In this document: positions 24,986 to 37,400 of the stretch, piece by piece
Layout of the letters: the number at the start of each line of letters is the position of its first letter
Position numbering within the stretch: the first letter of the stretch is position 1
From: Heterobilharzia americana
Taxonomy: Eukaryota; Platyhelminthes; Trematoda; Strigeidida; Schistosomatidae
DNA length: 64,000 nucleotides
NCBI GenBank assembly: GCA_944470555.2
Contig: OX104130.1
Span: forward strand, 45,417,491 to 45,481,490
Reading direction: 5' to 3'
Program-made: the position numbers and the translations under genes
Notes under the pieces: generated by a model
Told to the model about the DNA's origin: nothing
The model's input: the letters and a program-made list of their open reading frames with translations, nothing else
Databases searched by the model: none

Positions 24986-25974
24986 ATACGAGTTAAATTC
25001 ATTAGAAGAATCAATCAGTGCATGATAAGCAATATATACCACAAGGTGATCTAATTCCGCTGAATAAACTTGGTTTCAACACTAAATACAAGTATATCAA
25101 AAACTTGACTCATCTGAGCACCTGTATGTGTACCATTTCATCTTCAGACTAACTTTAATCACTAGAAAAGCTGTAGCTAGAAGATTTGTTCGTATATCGT
25201 TGTGCATTGTTCAGAATATCAATCTTAAGAATGATAAACAAATAACTGTTTGCTGAATCATAGAAATAATTCACTATACTCATTTTGTAAATAACAGTAT
25301 CGTGTTTTGACGATGTTCTTAACGACTTATATACGGTATGGGTTGTGTCATAAACTTTAAGCTTGAAAATCTTCTACATATTGTTAATTAAATTCAGACC
25401 TAGAAGATAAAAGGAGACTGAAGAGAAGACAGTTTGAACACATTAGTAACTGACATCCATGTCGATGGCAAACTACGTAAGTAAGAGGTAGCAGAAAGGC
25501 ATTTACTTAACAAAAGGGTTTGTTAAGGTTAGTAAGTAAATAATGGAATCTTTCTTTTCCATCAATAGTAAATAAATCAGTCATGCATTATTTCTAAGCA
25601 GTTTATCACAAGTATGTCTGTCTTTTGTTTCAGCAACATGATATCACGCTATATAATTAGTACACCAAAGACACTACAGTGGCACTAATATCACAGTCAG
25701 TTATTTTGTTGAATTAGGAGAACACGAATGACCTTTTGAAAAATTCGTGGTTATGACTTACAGAATGATTATTTGTCCTACATTTGATACAAGTAACTCT
25801 TAGCTGTTCTTGACTTTCCGGTATTATTTGAAATTTTATCAGCTAAGTGTGCAGAAGGAGAAGTATGTTGAAGTCTTTTCTACATCTTTACAATGTATTG
25901 ACCAGCCATATTCATTCTCTTACCATGGCAATTTACGTGCTTACATTACTTTTTATAATAACTTATGATTCAAG

Positions 25975-26075
25975 GTGGGATAAAAGTCTGGGTGGTGACA
26001 ACGTTCCAACCACCAGTCTACTGTTTACCGGTATGTTGCTCTACTAACTGATCTACAAGACCTAGCCCCTGACCA
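25975..26075 (-). repeat. tRNA-derived repeat, pair with 14.3 kb
   Basis: GTAGATCAGTTAGTAGAGC on the minus strand is close to a true tRNA D-arm and A box. It is followed by GTGGTTGGAACGTTGTCACC, a degraded B box. No foldable acceptor stem is evident. It is a diverged relative of 14262-14340. Confidence 0.4.
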
Positions 26076-26901
26076 GAAAGTAAGTTCATTTCAGTCAAAA
26101 AATCATCCACTTCATATAAATAACACTAGTCTGTCATACCATGCTCATCTCAGATAGCCACTTGATAATCAGTATTATCTTCATAGTTCATTCGACTTGC
26201 AAATAAAAGTTGAATGAAATTGTAGCATACAATAAGGCGAAAAAATATTCATATTTTGCCAGAACACAGACTACAAAAAAATAAAGAACGAATCTTTCTA
26301 AAACTGCAAGAATTGAAACTGATGTCTTTATTTCCAAAAGACTCATTATTAATCATGACTTTTCAAACATATTGTTAAATTCAACTGGACAAAGCTCCAC
26401 ATTATAAGAAGTAGATTGAAAAGCATGTCAAGATGTGAAATTTTAAAATTCGGCTTACTTTTTCAAAGACAAGAACAAAATCGAACTTGTCGTTTCCTGC
26501 TGGACTAGTCACTGCGTTGAACTTATTATGTCTGTTATCTTGAACAGATATCGTCTACTAACTGTGCACGTAAACAGTCATACTTCTAGGCATATATATA
26601 GTCAAAGAATATTGGTTTCAGTGAAAAAAGGGATATGAGGCCTTAAACATGCTTATAACCCATAAACTGAAACGAAGTTCCGCAACTAAATGAGTACTGA
26701 AAAACAAACCGGGTTTGCTACATTGTTACTGAATTAAATCATACAGTCTTGACACATATATTGGGATCACTAGCGAAATTGTTTTATCCCACAGATATGA
26801 TGATATATCTGCACTAGTTAACATTTTTAGTGTTACTATTCTTAATCGACAGCCAATAAGTGAACAAAATTAGGATTTGAAGATTTTGATGAAAATAAAT
26901 A

Positions 26902-26907
26902 TTTATT
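26902..26907 (-). promoter_or_regulatory. Candidate polyadenylation signal for the AT-hook gene
   Basis: The minus strand reads AATAAA here, about 95 bases beyond the stop codon of the exon at 27000-27049. The motif is common by chance in A+T-rich DNA, so it is only supportive. Confidence 0.35.
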
Positions 26908-26999
26908 TGAGAGGAAATCTTTTAACCCTAAGAGTCATTAAATACTAAATCTGATTAAAGTAGTTCATCTACAATCACAATGGACCATTTTCTTCTGCA

Positions 27000-27049
27000 T
27001 TATCTTCGTGGACTTCCTTTATTCCGTCCACTCTTTGGTCTTCCCCTAC
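27000..27049 (-). CDS. Terminal exon, AT-hook protein C-terminus
   Basis: After an acceptor (TTCGTTCACAG on the minus strand) the exon encodes, with the split Arg codon, RRGRPKSGRNKGSPRR and then TAA at 27000-27002. RGRPK flanked by basic residues is the AT-hook, a short motif that binds the minor groove of A+T-rich DNA in chromatin proteins. The exon begins in phase 1, exactly what the donor of the exon at 28055-28139 requires. The joined product is a basic, Ser/Arg-rich tail. Similar SR-rich basic tails also occur at the C-termini of cytoskeletal linkers, so nuclear function is inferred only from the motif. The rest of the gene was not found. Confidence 0.5.
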
Positions 27050-28054
27050 CTGTGAACGAATAACACATTTTATAAGAATACTAATGGAATTACATACTTA
27101 AGAAAAACAAATTTATTGCATATTTTTTACTCCTGTACATAATATCAAGGTAACAATAATTTACGAATATATTTGTGTAAAGACTGATGTTGTTGCATGC
27201 CTAACGAAATGTAAATAATCAGGTGTTTTTCGGCCCTGAGTACTGCAAAGCACAAAATTAATAACTTATTATGATGGGTTTTTACTACCAACCTAGCGTT
27301 TTTGATGCAATTAGCACTACCACAAAGATATTAGGTTGTTTTTCAGAATGACCTTACAAACTAAAATACAGTTATGTTCATGAATACCGTTGTTTGCTAT
27401 CCTAAAAACGTTGGAATCAACTCTTCGTGAATGTTGGCTGGTTGCATTTCTGCATTGCCTCAGGGCTTGACAACAAAATATCTATATTGGCATCAGAGAA
27501 TGAAAATTTTGATATACCTTCAAAATTACTTTTGGCTTGACGTGAAAACTTATTGTCCTTTACAAATTACCTTTAAAAAAAGAAATACTTTGAATTAAAA
27601 TAATTGTTAACCTATTCTTTCTTATGAGGCCTGACGTAAAAAACATGTGACGTAGACGAAAGATGCAAACCAAACTACCTAATTTGAAACTTTAGTTGAC
27701 TTGAACAGTGTGGTTGGTGATATGTCTTCATTTACAAATATATGAATATTAGATTAGATTGAACTATGTCAGAGTGAAAGATTTATGTGATATCCATTTA
27801 TTTTTAACCTTAGTTCTATGGCTTGTATTTAGATGCATTGGCTAACAAACACATTTCAATTTGGAAGTGTGTAAGGAAATGATTGGTTCACTTTGTTATC
27901 GTTGTATAAATTCACTAGCCCATAATTAAATTATCCTCAATGATTTCCTTATAAATTCTACTTGCCCTGGTTTTGGAATCAGGAGGAAAACCGTATTTCG
28001 TAAAGAGATAAATGAAATAAGACTAACCGCAATAACAACAACATGAGTCATTAC

Positions 28055-28139
28055 GGCGTGGAGATCGTGACGTTCCTTTACCATATGGCGATACAGCACG
28101 ACTTCCGGATGGCGTTGCACTCCGACTTGAGTTTCCTGG
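28055..28139 (-). CDS. Penultimate exon, Ser/Arg-rich
   Basis: The 85-base exon lies between AATAAACAG (acceptor, minus strand) and CC before GTAATG (donor). It encodes 28 residues rich in Ser, Arg, Pro and Gly, including SRSATPSGSRAVSPYGKG and SRSPR. It leaves one base, which joins the terminal exon at 27049 in frame to make an Arg codon. Two exons that are open, phase-compatible and of the same basic, low-complexity character make a shared gene more likely than chance. No earlier exon could be recognised upstream, and the acceptor's pyrimidine tract is weak. Confidence 0.45.
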
Positions 28140-28200
28140 CTGTTTATTTACAACATAATTTTGTGGCATATCGTTTTCGTATACTTCTACACTGACAACG

Positions 28201-28202
<2 letters not shown>

Positions 28203-28260
<58 letters not shown>
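28203..28260. repeat. (AT)n microsatellite
   Basis: A TA dinucleotide run interrupted once by a G at about 28245. It lies just upstream, in the minus-strand sense, of the Ser/Arg-rich exon. Confidence 0.95.
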
Positions 28261-28269
28261 GCGTTGAGT

Positions 28270-30490
28270 ACAAAAGCAAATTTTACGACCTTAAGAATCC
28301 CCTTTTAGTTTATCATGCTGTGAAATGTACTAAATGCGGCTAATTAAAGAACGGTAGCCGCAATTCGTATAGTAGTATTCATTTAGTCCTAGACACATAT
28401 CTTTAGAAATATAATTTAGTAACCTTGGTAAATCACGTTTACTTTACCCAGTGAGAGGTGATAAATAACTGAGAGTATAAGCGTTATTAATAAATGTGGT
28501 TCAGCATGTGACAAGGTGATTAGTGCTCATGAACTTTTCACGTATAAAGTAGTTAAACAATAGCTTTATCTTTAAAGTAATGAATCGCCGGTGGGATTGG
28601 AAAAATCATGATGGTTTATTCAATAATCTGTCCCAGAAAATGTGTGTACTGGAGTCAGACTTAGTTACCAAACATATCCAATTAACGGATTTCAAATACG
28701 GTGAATTACACACCCTGTGTATTATTATTAGTCATAATCATAAACCACTCAACCCTGCATCTACTCAACAGTTGAACGTGCATAGGAAGTCCAAACTGTT
28801 AAAGTGACAAATCAGCGTAGTTAAAAAGCTACTGTGAGCTGAATAAACTATAACATATGGGTCAGTTAGTAAGCATTCAACATTTATTATCAGTTGTGAA
28901 ATCAATTTCGGTTAATTTCAATCTATTTCCAATTAGACTTTTGTAGTTTGTCCAGAAAGGGTCTATGTCTAAGCCTTTTCGTCACAACCAGTTTGGCTGG
29001 GCTTTTTCAATACGCTGGAAAAAACTTTGATACATAGAACTGAAAGCAGAGGAGTCTAATGGCTAAATTCGGGAGTAGTTAAGCAGTAAGAATCCTCATA
29101 CAGATATTTATGAATCTAGTCGTTGAATTGTTTTGCTACATATGTAGCATCCCATAAATCTCTCTATCCCACTAATGATTAAATACAGTCTTAAGAGCCT
29201 TTAGATGACTACCCGCAGTGAACCTGAATCTGTCTATGTAGAAGTGAGTTATCATAACACGGAACTCTTTAAAGCCATGAAACCACTTCATTTTAGGAGA
29301 ACTTCCCCTTCTGTGTCTTGTGCAGTTTGCTCTCACAGAAGTTCTTTTTATCAGGAAAACCCAAGACTGTTGCCGGTTGAGCTAAAAGGTTTTTCCTTGT
29401 TAAAGAGTTTCTTTACCTCGATCATGTGGTTTTTGTGAGCCATTTCTGTGATAGATTGACGCCTTGTTTTCTTGTATGAGTGGTAGATGAGGTTCTCATT
29501 AAGGTTCTGTCATCTGGTGGAAATAAAAACTGAGAAATAGGGTAAAATGTTAAAGAAGACTTTTAATTACTCACAGGATTTGCATTACTTGGGTAAGCAT
29601 GCAAAACGAACAGAAGTTACTGATAAGTAGGTAGCATATTTGCTACATCTATAGGATGTTTTTCACCTCATAAAGGGAAAATACCTTTGAAAATGAAGAT
29701 ACTAAAAGATGAAGTGAACCCATACCATAAACTAATGAAATTCAGAATCACCAGATGCAAAGTATAGCTTAGAAAGGAGTTGTATACTATAAAAACATGC
29801 TCTGCAAAGGACAAAGAATAAAACAACCGTAGTGAATTCGAATCATACCCACTTACTTCGTCATTTTAAAACTAAAGCCAGGTTCCAGTGTATGACGTCT
29901 ATTCAGCTTGGAGAAGTTCAAAACGGAAACTTCGTATAGTGACTGAATGAATTTTACACGCAACTTAGAAATCGCTATCCACAACAAATAGAAGATTGGA
30001 GTCAATTAACTTAATTAGTATTCAATCTTCAACTTTTAAAATTTCACATTTTTGAGACTACAATGGATAATGCTAATGCCCTGTTGTTAAAAATCAAGTT
30101 TCTCCCATCTTTAAGAACTATTCTGACAAATCTATTTTGCTTTTGTTTTCATGAGGCTTACTTCAATTTAAGTGGGGAGGAATTTCAGGTAATGTATATC
30201 TCATTGAGTATCATCTTCATAACATTTCAAAAATTCTAATTTTCCCAAAGAATAACATCGTCTATGCATCGATTTTCATACTTTGTAAGAAAAATAGAAA
30301 ATTGTAATCGAATATTACTGAGCCGTCATATGTTGTTATAAGCTGTATACAGAACGGCCATACTTTCTGGAATTTGAACCACCTTCATAAATGTATTTTG
30401 AAATTATTTTAGGACTACTCATAAAATTCTATCTTTTTAACTGTATAACTTGGACAGAATAACAAAATGTAATTCCATACAGTGTATTTG
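28270..30490. other. Unassigned DNA, possibly intronic
   Basis: There are several short plus-strand frames (28580-28807, 29205-29438) without motifs. A 39-base, phase-0 piece at 29205-29243 lies between a TTTAG acceptor and a GAAGTGAGT donor. It would fit a micro-exon, but the signals are too short to call. Confidence 0.3.
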
Positions 30491-30521
30491 TTGCAGCTTT
30501 ATTTGCTTGATAACGTCTTGA

Positions 30522-30632
30522 TCACAACTTATTTCTGACAGTCATGTCAAGGAAACCACACGACTTCTTGACTTGCTTTTTGTAATCACACTTTTTCACC
30601 TTTAGCGTAATTGTTTGTGAATTTTTCTGTGT
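30522..30632 (-). CDS. Candidate terminal exon, lysine-rich tail
   Basis: On the minus strand an acceptor (GTCAATTCCAG) precedes 36 codons (begins TQKNSQTITLKVKKC, ends MTVRNKL) and TGA. AATAAA follows on the same strand at 30498-30503, about 20 bases beyond the stop. The tail is basic and contains two Cys. The upstream frame stays open to 30728, so the acceptor is not the only way to read it. No family is recognised. It conflicts in layout with the plus-strand terminal exon at 30976 unless the two genes converge and overlap. Confidence 0.3.
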   Translation of the reverse strand, partial: TQKNSQTITLKVKKCDYKKQVKKSCGFLDMTVRNKL

Positions 30633-30975
30633 CTGGAATTGACGTTGAATGATTCTTACCACAAGTGTTGGGTGTAGATACCATGTACAGTGATTCATTG
30701 GTGAACTACCCTCGCTACCTAACTGCACCAGTCTTTGGGACTACTGTGTTGACTCACCTTATTTTATGGTTACATGCTAATTCATTCAGAGCACAGGCCA
30801 AACTCTCATCTGAAGCGCACCCGCCTGTGGAAATATGTGATTCCCGACTTGGTTAAGTTCCTATACTCCAATTGCCCTAATGAAAGCTGGAAAGTTTATT
30901 AATAACTTAATACTTACCCTGGTTTGGCTATTTTTATTTTCTCAAGTCCTTTTCAATTTGGTTTTCTTTTTCAAG

Positions 30976-31143
30976 CATGCTGTTTCGAACCTCCGAAGTA
31001 TGGAGTCGTCTCATATTATGGTCAGCATAAGAAACAATTCTTGTAAATTTTCCGTTAGAAAACAGCCATCTGCAATTCAGATCCCAGAATCAGAACTTTT
31101 TTATAACTGTAATGAAGAAAACTATCTGGTATCGTATCTTTGA
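30976..31143 (+). CDS. Candidate terminal exon of an unknown host gene
   Basis: A long pyrimidine-rich tract with the acceptor TTGGTTTTCTTTTTCAAG ends at 30975. The exon then encodes 55 residues (begins HAVSNLRSMESSHIM, ends ENYLVSYL) before TGA at 31141-31143, in phase 0. AATAAA lies at 31180-31185, a normal distance for cleavage and polyadenylation. The residues are mixed, polar and unlike local noise. No domain is recognised and preceding exons were not identified. The ATG-started frame reaching back to 30880 runs through the pyrimidine tract and encodes a false hydrophobic stretch. Confidence 0.4.
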   Translation, partial: HAVSNLRSMESSHIMVSIRNNSCKFSVRKQPSAIQIPESELFYNCNEENYLVSYL

Positions 31144-31179
31144 GACTGGTTAGCTGTACCAGCTTACCTATAGGGTTTC

Positions 31180-31185
31180 AATAAA
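31180..31185 (+). promoter_or_regulatory. Candidate polyadenylation signal
   Basis: AATAAA, 37 bases after the stop of the exon at 30976-31143. Confidence 0.4.
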
Positions 31186-31199
31186 AGTCTGCCGTTTGT

Positions 31200-32430
31200 A
31201 ATATACTGTCTTCTCTTAGTTCATATTGTTATTGCATATTTAATAGTTCATCACCAATAATTGCAGGACTTTTCATAAATTTTCATTTTATTCAGATGTT
31301 TTTGAAACATTTTATTGGAACTTAGTCGGTCAAAAAGTTTTACGTAAGTTTTTGCAGAATTACTTATGGCCATTTCAAAGATGGGCTTCAAATTAAAGCT
31401 TGCCACATCACTAGGGTACACACACAAGAGGGAAAAGCTTCCAAACCCTGCATTATTTTAGGTGGTTATGCTTTATTGCAGTAGAGGGAAAATACCAACG
31501 TCTTACGGGGTTAATAAACTAAACAACTATGCGAAACCAGACAGAACAAATAAACGAATATTAGTGCAGTGTTCAAGATTCTGAAGGCAAGTAGAAAATG
31601 CATATGAACGATATTACTGAGACTCCATAACCCTTTATTCTTGATATCTAAATGACCTCACTGAAACATTACATATTTCTCTACAGTGCTCAGAACGACT
31701 TTATACATTGATACTATTGTCTCTAGTTGACCACACCTTAATGTCTAATGTCATAATTCTATTTCAGCCTGCATTACACATCTGACTGAATAGCAAGCAG
31801 CTCGAAGTGATTAAAATTTGTTCCTTCTTCCAAAGTTAGAACAGCTTCATAACCTCATTGACCTAATCCTCTTACCAGCTATGAGCTCTTAGCATAGCAC
31901 TTCCCACACATTTTCACCTTACGCGAGTAGTATTTCAAAGATGCCTATTACTGAAAACCATAACTTCTTTATGCTGTCCACCTACGACAATCATTTTCTG
32001 CTAATGTAAAAAACCACAGAGGAAAACTTGGTTATCGTGTTTGCTCTTGAGTAGAGAGTTAGATATTTTCAAGAGCCATAATTAACGCTAGAATGAAACC
32101 GTCGGCATTTCACTAGAAGACTGCCTGTACGAAATAATGTAAATTCATAAATTAGCAAAGCGCTTAGCAGACAAAGCTTCCTATAGATATGACTTCCTTG
32201 CTCCCCTACTATGTTGGATATGCTTTAAAATTCCAGCGCTTGTTCACAGTCAAAATTTTTGCTTTTTTTTAACCACTCGAATGCCCTTCCATTTCTTAGG
32301 ATTAAATGGAGGGATATTCGGATGATGAAACAGTAGCTAATTCAATGTTACATTAATATCATGCATAACTTTTTAGTAAAATTATTACAGTAGTACTGCG
32401 TATTTCAGTCTTAAACATTCAACAGGTTAA
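31200..32430. other. Unassigned DNA
   Basis: Nothing supportable. Probably intergenic, between the candidate host exons and a Penelope-like relic. Confidence 0.4.
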
Positions 32431-32439
32431 TTTTGAGTG

Positions 32440-33480
32440 TGAACAAGTGTGGAAAGCGCTTAAAAATCCAAAGAAAAACAAGATAATTGTTGTAGCTAAC
32501 GGGGATAAAGGGAATATAAAAATCATTATGAAAAGAAAAACTTATGAAGGAAGACATTTGATCACTTATTTAAAGAATCATGCTCTTGAATTTATGAAAC
32601 CGAAAGATCTATCGAAAATAATAAAATGAAACCTTGCATAAATAGACTGCTTCGAAAACTGAAACCTGGAATCAGTAGTTTCCCTTGGATCAAACTTAAA
32701 ATGAAATCTTACAAACCTTCAAAATTATTCGGCCTACCTAAGATAATCAACTTTTTGGTTCCATTGAGACCAGTCGTAGAAGTTATCAACAAAACAACTT
32801 ACAACCTCTCTAAATATCTGTCTTGAATACTCAAACCCTTTCAAAAACACTCGATTAGGATTCAGGAAGAAGAAATTATGGTAAGTTATGATATGTTCTA
32901 ATCACATACTAATAGTCTAATTGATGAAAGTCTTCATACGATTTCGACTGTATAGGACAGCTTTGACAAAGGGTTTCCATTGAGCACTAGTGACGTAATC
33001 AAGGTCTTTAAATTTTGTTTAGAGACTAATTACTTCATATTTAAGAGCAAGTTTTGCAGGCAAACTGATGGGGTTGCTGTGTCCACTTGCTTTACTCACA
33101 ATAACAAACCTACTTATGATTAAATTTGAAAAAAGTGTCTTCGGGCACTTACCCAGCTGATAGTTTGACTGAGATTTGTTAATAGAACATTCGTAGTTTT
33201 AGAACGTGATATGTAGCAAGTATTCTTAAGTCGGTTTAACATTACAACCTTTCTTATAAAATTCAGCTCATAAAATGAAAGGGGTAAGGATGAACTATCC
33301 ATTCTTGATCGTTTGGTTAGAAGAGAAGAAAAGAGACATTCAACCTTTACTATTTTCAGTCAAGCAACACACTCGAATAATTATTTAGATTTCAATTCAT
33401 CACACTCCGTCAGTGTGAAGGTCTATGTTGATTTAAATTTTTAAAGCCTACACACACTCTAGTAGCGGACAAAATGAAGA
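32440..33480 (+). pseudogene. Decayed Penelope-like element, RT domain
   Basis: The translation, with stops and frameshifts, follows the order of a Penelope-like reverse transcriptase. It starts with IVVANGDKGNIKIIM (32480-32530), matching the ADKG.. block. FGLPKI....LRPVV and TYNLSKYLS (to 32826) match the GLPKIHK.PLRPIVS..SPTYNLAKYL block. SYDM (about 32885) corresponds to the SFDV motif A. NYFIFKSKF.RQTDGVAV (about 33030-33080) matches the YF.F...Y.Q..G.AMGSP block. NLLMIKFEK and a late PFL.V....R segment complete the palm and thumb. The GIY-YIG endonuclease is not seen downstream. It is inactive, and I cannot say which PLE lineage it belongs to. Confidence 0.75.
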
Positions 33481-33489
33481 AGTGATGGA

Positions 33490-34250
33490 ATTAAACTAAA
33501 CAAGTAAGGTTACCGAAAAAATCCTCTTGAAAAATAAAAAATAATAATAAGCTGTTTCGAAAAAGCACTCCCAAATCATAGTCTGCAACAATAGACATCC
33601 CATACAGGCTACACACCTGTGCTCGGCAAATTAAGTATCACAGTATTCTACAGAATACTAAAAACACCACACAACTCTTAAGACCATGTGAAGGACAACA
33701 TCCCCCAGGATTCCGAATATAATTCTTCTTTTCAATAAAGTACTCAGAGTGAGAGGCAGTATAAATAGAACAAGACTGGTGTGAAACTGGTTAGGAAAAA
33801 TAAATATTCCAGGGTTTCTACCTGTCCCCTTGTAATCCGCTGGAGCCCGAGAATTTCGAAGACACTTCAACCGTAGCTCTGCATGCTATAATTTCAAGTC
33901 ACAACGTCGTCTTTGGCAGCAGGAAAACCATTCACAAAAGCCTTAGAAATTATAAGAAACGTCTCAAAGCGAAGCGTTTTCAGGTACAATGGAATCAAAA
34001 TTGCCTAGATAAGAATGGGGCAGCAAAACGCATCTCCTGGTTTCATTCCACCTCCACAGTTTCATGTATTTATTACTGTTTATGTTTTCAGGTCATAGGG
34101 AGGAATTCTGGGGTTATAGAATACAATGAATGTAGTTCTCATCAAGGATTACTGGAAAACTATGAAAAACTTGAACAGCCACTTCATCCCATTCAGGTGT
34201 TCCTCAGTAGTGCCCACTCATCATCTCACGGGGAACGGAAGTAGAAATTA
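33490..34250. other. Unassigned DNA
   Basis: No PLE endonuclease domain was found in this stretch, although one would be expected downstream of the RT. A 70-codon minus-strand frame (33658-33870) has no recognised motif. Confidence 0.35.
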
Positions 34251-34254
34251 TCGG

Positions 34255-34470
34255 ACAACCGGGTTTTAGGCGAGTGGTTGCATGGCAGTGCGTTTGCCGT
34301 GAGCACCGATGGTCTTAAGCTCGACCCATCGTGGAGTGGTGAATACACTCTAGTAAGGAGCACTAGACAAGGACAAAACAGATGCCTGGTTCTGCGAATG
34401 ACGTTAATTCACTATAAGAGCTTCTTTGAAATTAGTATATGTTTACAAGCCATCGGCAGAATGCCATGAA
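34255..34470 (+). repeat. Possible tRNA-derived SINE head
   Basis: An A-box-like TAGGCGAGTGGTT (about 34268) and a B-box-like AGCTCGACCC (about 34318) lie at roughly tRNA spacing in a locally G+C-richer block. The fit is weaker than for other copies. Confidence 0.25.
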
Positions 34471-34479
34471 TTCATTTTG

Positions 34480-37400
34480 ACCCTTTATATTCTCTTTGAT
34501 TATCCACAACCTAATTACTCCAGGTATGTCGAAACGATTTATGAATATTGAAATGCCTTCATGGTGCCAAATTAGATGTGCATCAGTGAACTTTAAGGAA
34601 AGCAAATTCAGAAGCGAGCTAATCTAGTATTCAAATTGAAATTTACAGTGTCTTAATTCGCGGTAAGTTTAAAACAAGGAAACTGTTATCAAATCAGAAT
34701 GTTGATACGGGATCGAGTAACCTTTCGATAATTTTATAACTCTTATTCGTCAGGTAAATAATTTTCAAGTAGTTTAATACTTCGTATATTTGTGTAGGCT
34801 TAAGAACATTTTCGATACATCAATAATGTTATGGAACAGTCTCTTAATCAATATTGCTTTTTTTAGACGCCACAGGTACTTTCGTTTGATATTCGTGGTT
34901 GTTGATCATTTGTTGGGAAACTAATTAAGTAGCTGAAACATTTTATTCAGAGGCATTATTTTAGTTAACCCCATAGTTAGTACAACAAATGATATTAGTT
35001 TAAAACTGTTTACTCGAAGTAAATTTTTTAAGATGAATGGAGGGTTCTGTGGTTTCAAAGACTGAAAATAGAATCTTCTTAAGTCGGATGAACCTGTGTG
35101 AACAACAACGGCGTCTTGCAAGTTCCACATCTGGATGCTTAATGACTAAAGCGACAGCATGCTGAATAAAAATATTGCACGAATCAGGACATGGAATACG
35201 GTGTGTATGCTTGACCTGAAGAATCTGGTATATGGGAATGTTAGTTAGTTGACAGTAATCTAGTTAATAATTCATTCCTAAAAAATTCCTCTTATCATAT
35301 ATACCTTTAATTGACAGCGTTCATTAATCTTGATCGATGAAAATTGATGAAAGGATTTTTTACGTCGTTCGGTTGACATTTTTCTGACCACTTTGATTGT
35401 CTTAAAAAGCTGACTTGTGTTAACAAGTGTTTAGGAAGTTCTCCATTGTTCATTGTTTGGTAGTTGCTTCAACTGCATCGCTTGATGAAAAATCAAATAG
35501 TAATTACATATCCGGTAAAATTTTTAGCAGTTATCTAAGCATCAGTTAAAACTGATGGATTTCTTAGTTAGAATAAAGATTATATTACACATTTGAATGA
35601 GTACGCTGTGGCAACTGCATAAATATTTTCATCTCTTTCATTTAAAAATATTGTTTCTTGATGTTATTTTTCCCATTCATTTTACTTAATATTTGTAACA
35701 GTGAAATTTTTTTGTCTTTACCACACAAATTCCTACGAGTACAACTCGCTTGGAAATATAACGTATATCTGATTATCTAGTATCCTGTTCTCAGGGCCGT
35801 CTCTCAAGCGTATATACTGGATGACTATCTTAGAATCTCATGGTGAAACCTGTTTTATTCCCAAATTTAAGCCAATCAAGTCAGTCAAATTTATGAACTT
35901 AGGGCAACCGAAGAAAACAACCTTTTATTCTTATCTTAGAGTTTATTGAAATTCGTGGTATTTTAGGTTAAAATATGAATTCCAAGTAACTAATTACTTT
36001 CATAACTTTTGTTTTATTATCAATGAAATATATTTGTAAAATGACAATGAAGTAGGAAAAAGTTTCAGACGTTTCGCGATTTCGTTTCATTCTCATTGTA
36101 GTATAACAACTAATTATTCATATTTATGAACCGTTGAGTTATTTTTACTTATTAAAAATTACCTTTGATATTTTGCTTCGTCAAAACATCTTTTGGTCCG
36201 CCACAATGCTTATCCTTGCCACTGCACTATCAGGTGATGTTATTACTAACAGCATCTGGAAACGAAATTATCATTTGCATGCTAAAATTACACCTGACAA
36301 ATGGTCTTACAGAAACAAAGATCTAATTAATATTGATTTTGCTGCTCAACATAATACATGGAAAGTTGTTTCAGAAGCTAAGTTCCTTTGAACTTGACAA
36401 GCACTGCAATTCAATTTTTCTTTAAAACCTACCCTACTGAAGCTTTGGTCATCCCGTAAAGTGGTTTTTTCAACATTCTGGGACTCACATCGCGCTATTC
36501 ATTACATGATACTTCTGACGTGAGCTAACCATGAAAGAACGAAAGTGAAGATTCATTTACGGGTATGGATGCCGTCAATAAGGAATGTGGATGACTTTTA
36601 CCTAAGTCTCTTATGTGTATGTAGTCAGTAAAAGACATTGATTCGAATTCATAACCTGGAGTCACTTGAGTTCGCGAACAACTACAGAAGTGACGATGAT
36701 ACGATTTCAAGTCAGTGTTGTGATACAATGGATGATTTCTAACGGTTGACCAGCAGATACAAAAACATGAATTTAGTTCACCTCAAAATGTTCATGGGTT
36801 ACGCTAGGTTAGGAAATACTACGCATCCTTCACCTTTGGCCCATCTAATTCGAAAGCACCTATATGTTATCGGTATCTATTTTAAGCATTTCTTTGTCTC
36901 TACACCGGTAGTTCAAAAGAAAACGCTTCAAGAAGAATTGTTGTCATCACTTTACTTCGACTGAATAAAAAGACGGTTAATACATGTTACACTGGCTCTA
37001 CAGACATGCATCTCAATCTTAAATCATAACTAACTAAGGAATCAAGTGAAAAGCTAATCAGTAATTCAATGACCCTTTTCTAGACATATCAAAGTACCCC
37101 ATCTAAAAGATTAAAATAATTTACCAAAAACTTATATGGTTTAGAAGCATGCTAGCGGTTAGATGTCACATCCATCATCATTCTTTATAAGTTTTGGAAA
37201 AACATTGAAAAGTGTTTCAAAGAAAAGATATCTTAAATGGCAGTCAGTGCTTAGGACACCTACTTCAAATTATCTAATCAACATCTTTTTTCATTGTAAT
37301 ACAACTATCTGTTGTGTCAAAGTGGTCTTAGTCTTTTGGGCTTTTGTTGGTCTAACCACCTTAACTTCGTGGAAGTGCCAATTAGTTCAGTTTTTAGTAT

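Noticed and set aside
29205..29243. 39-base phase-0 micro-exon like those of schistosome micro-exon genes
   Set aside because: The short acceptor and donor motifs are expected by chance, and no series of similar exons was found around it.
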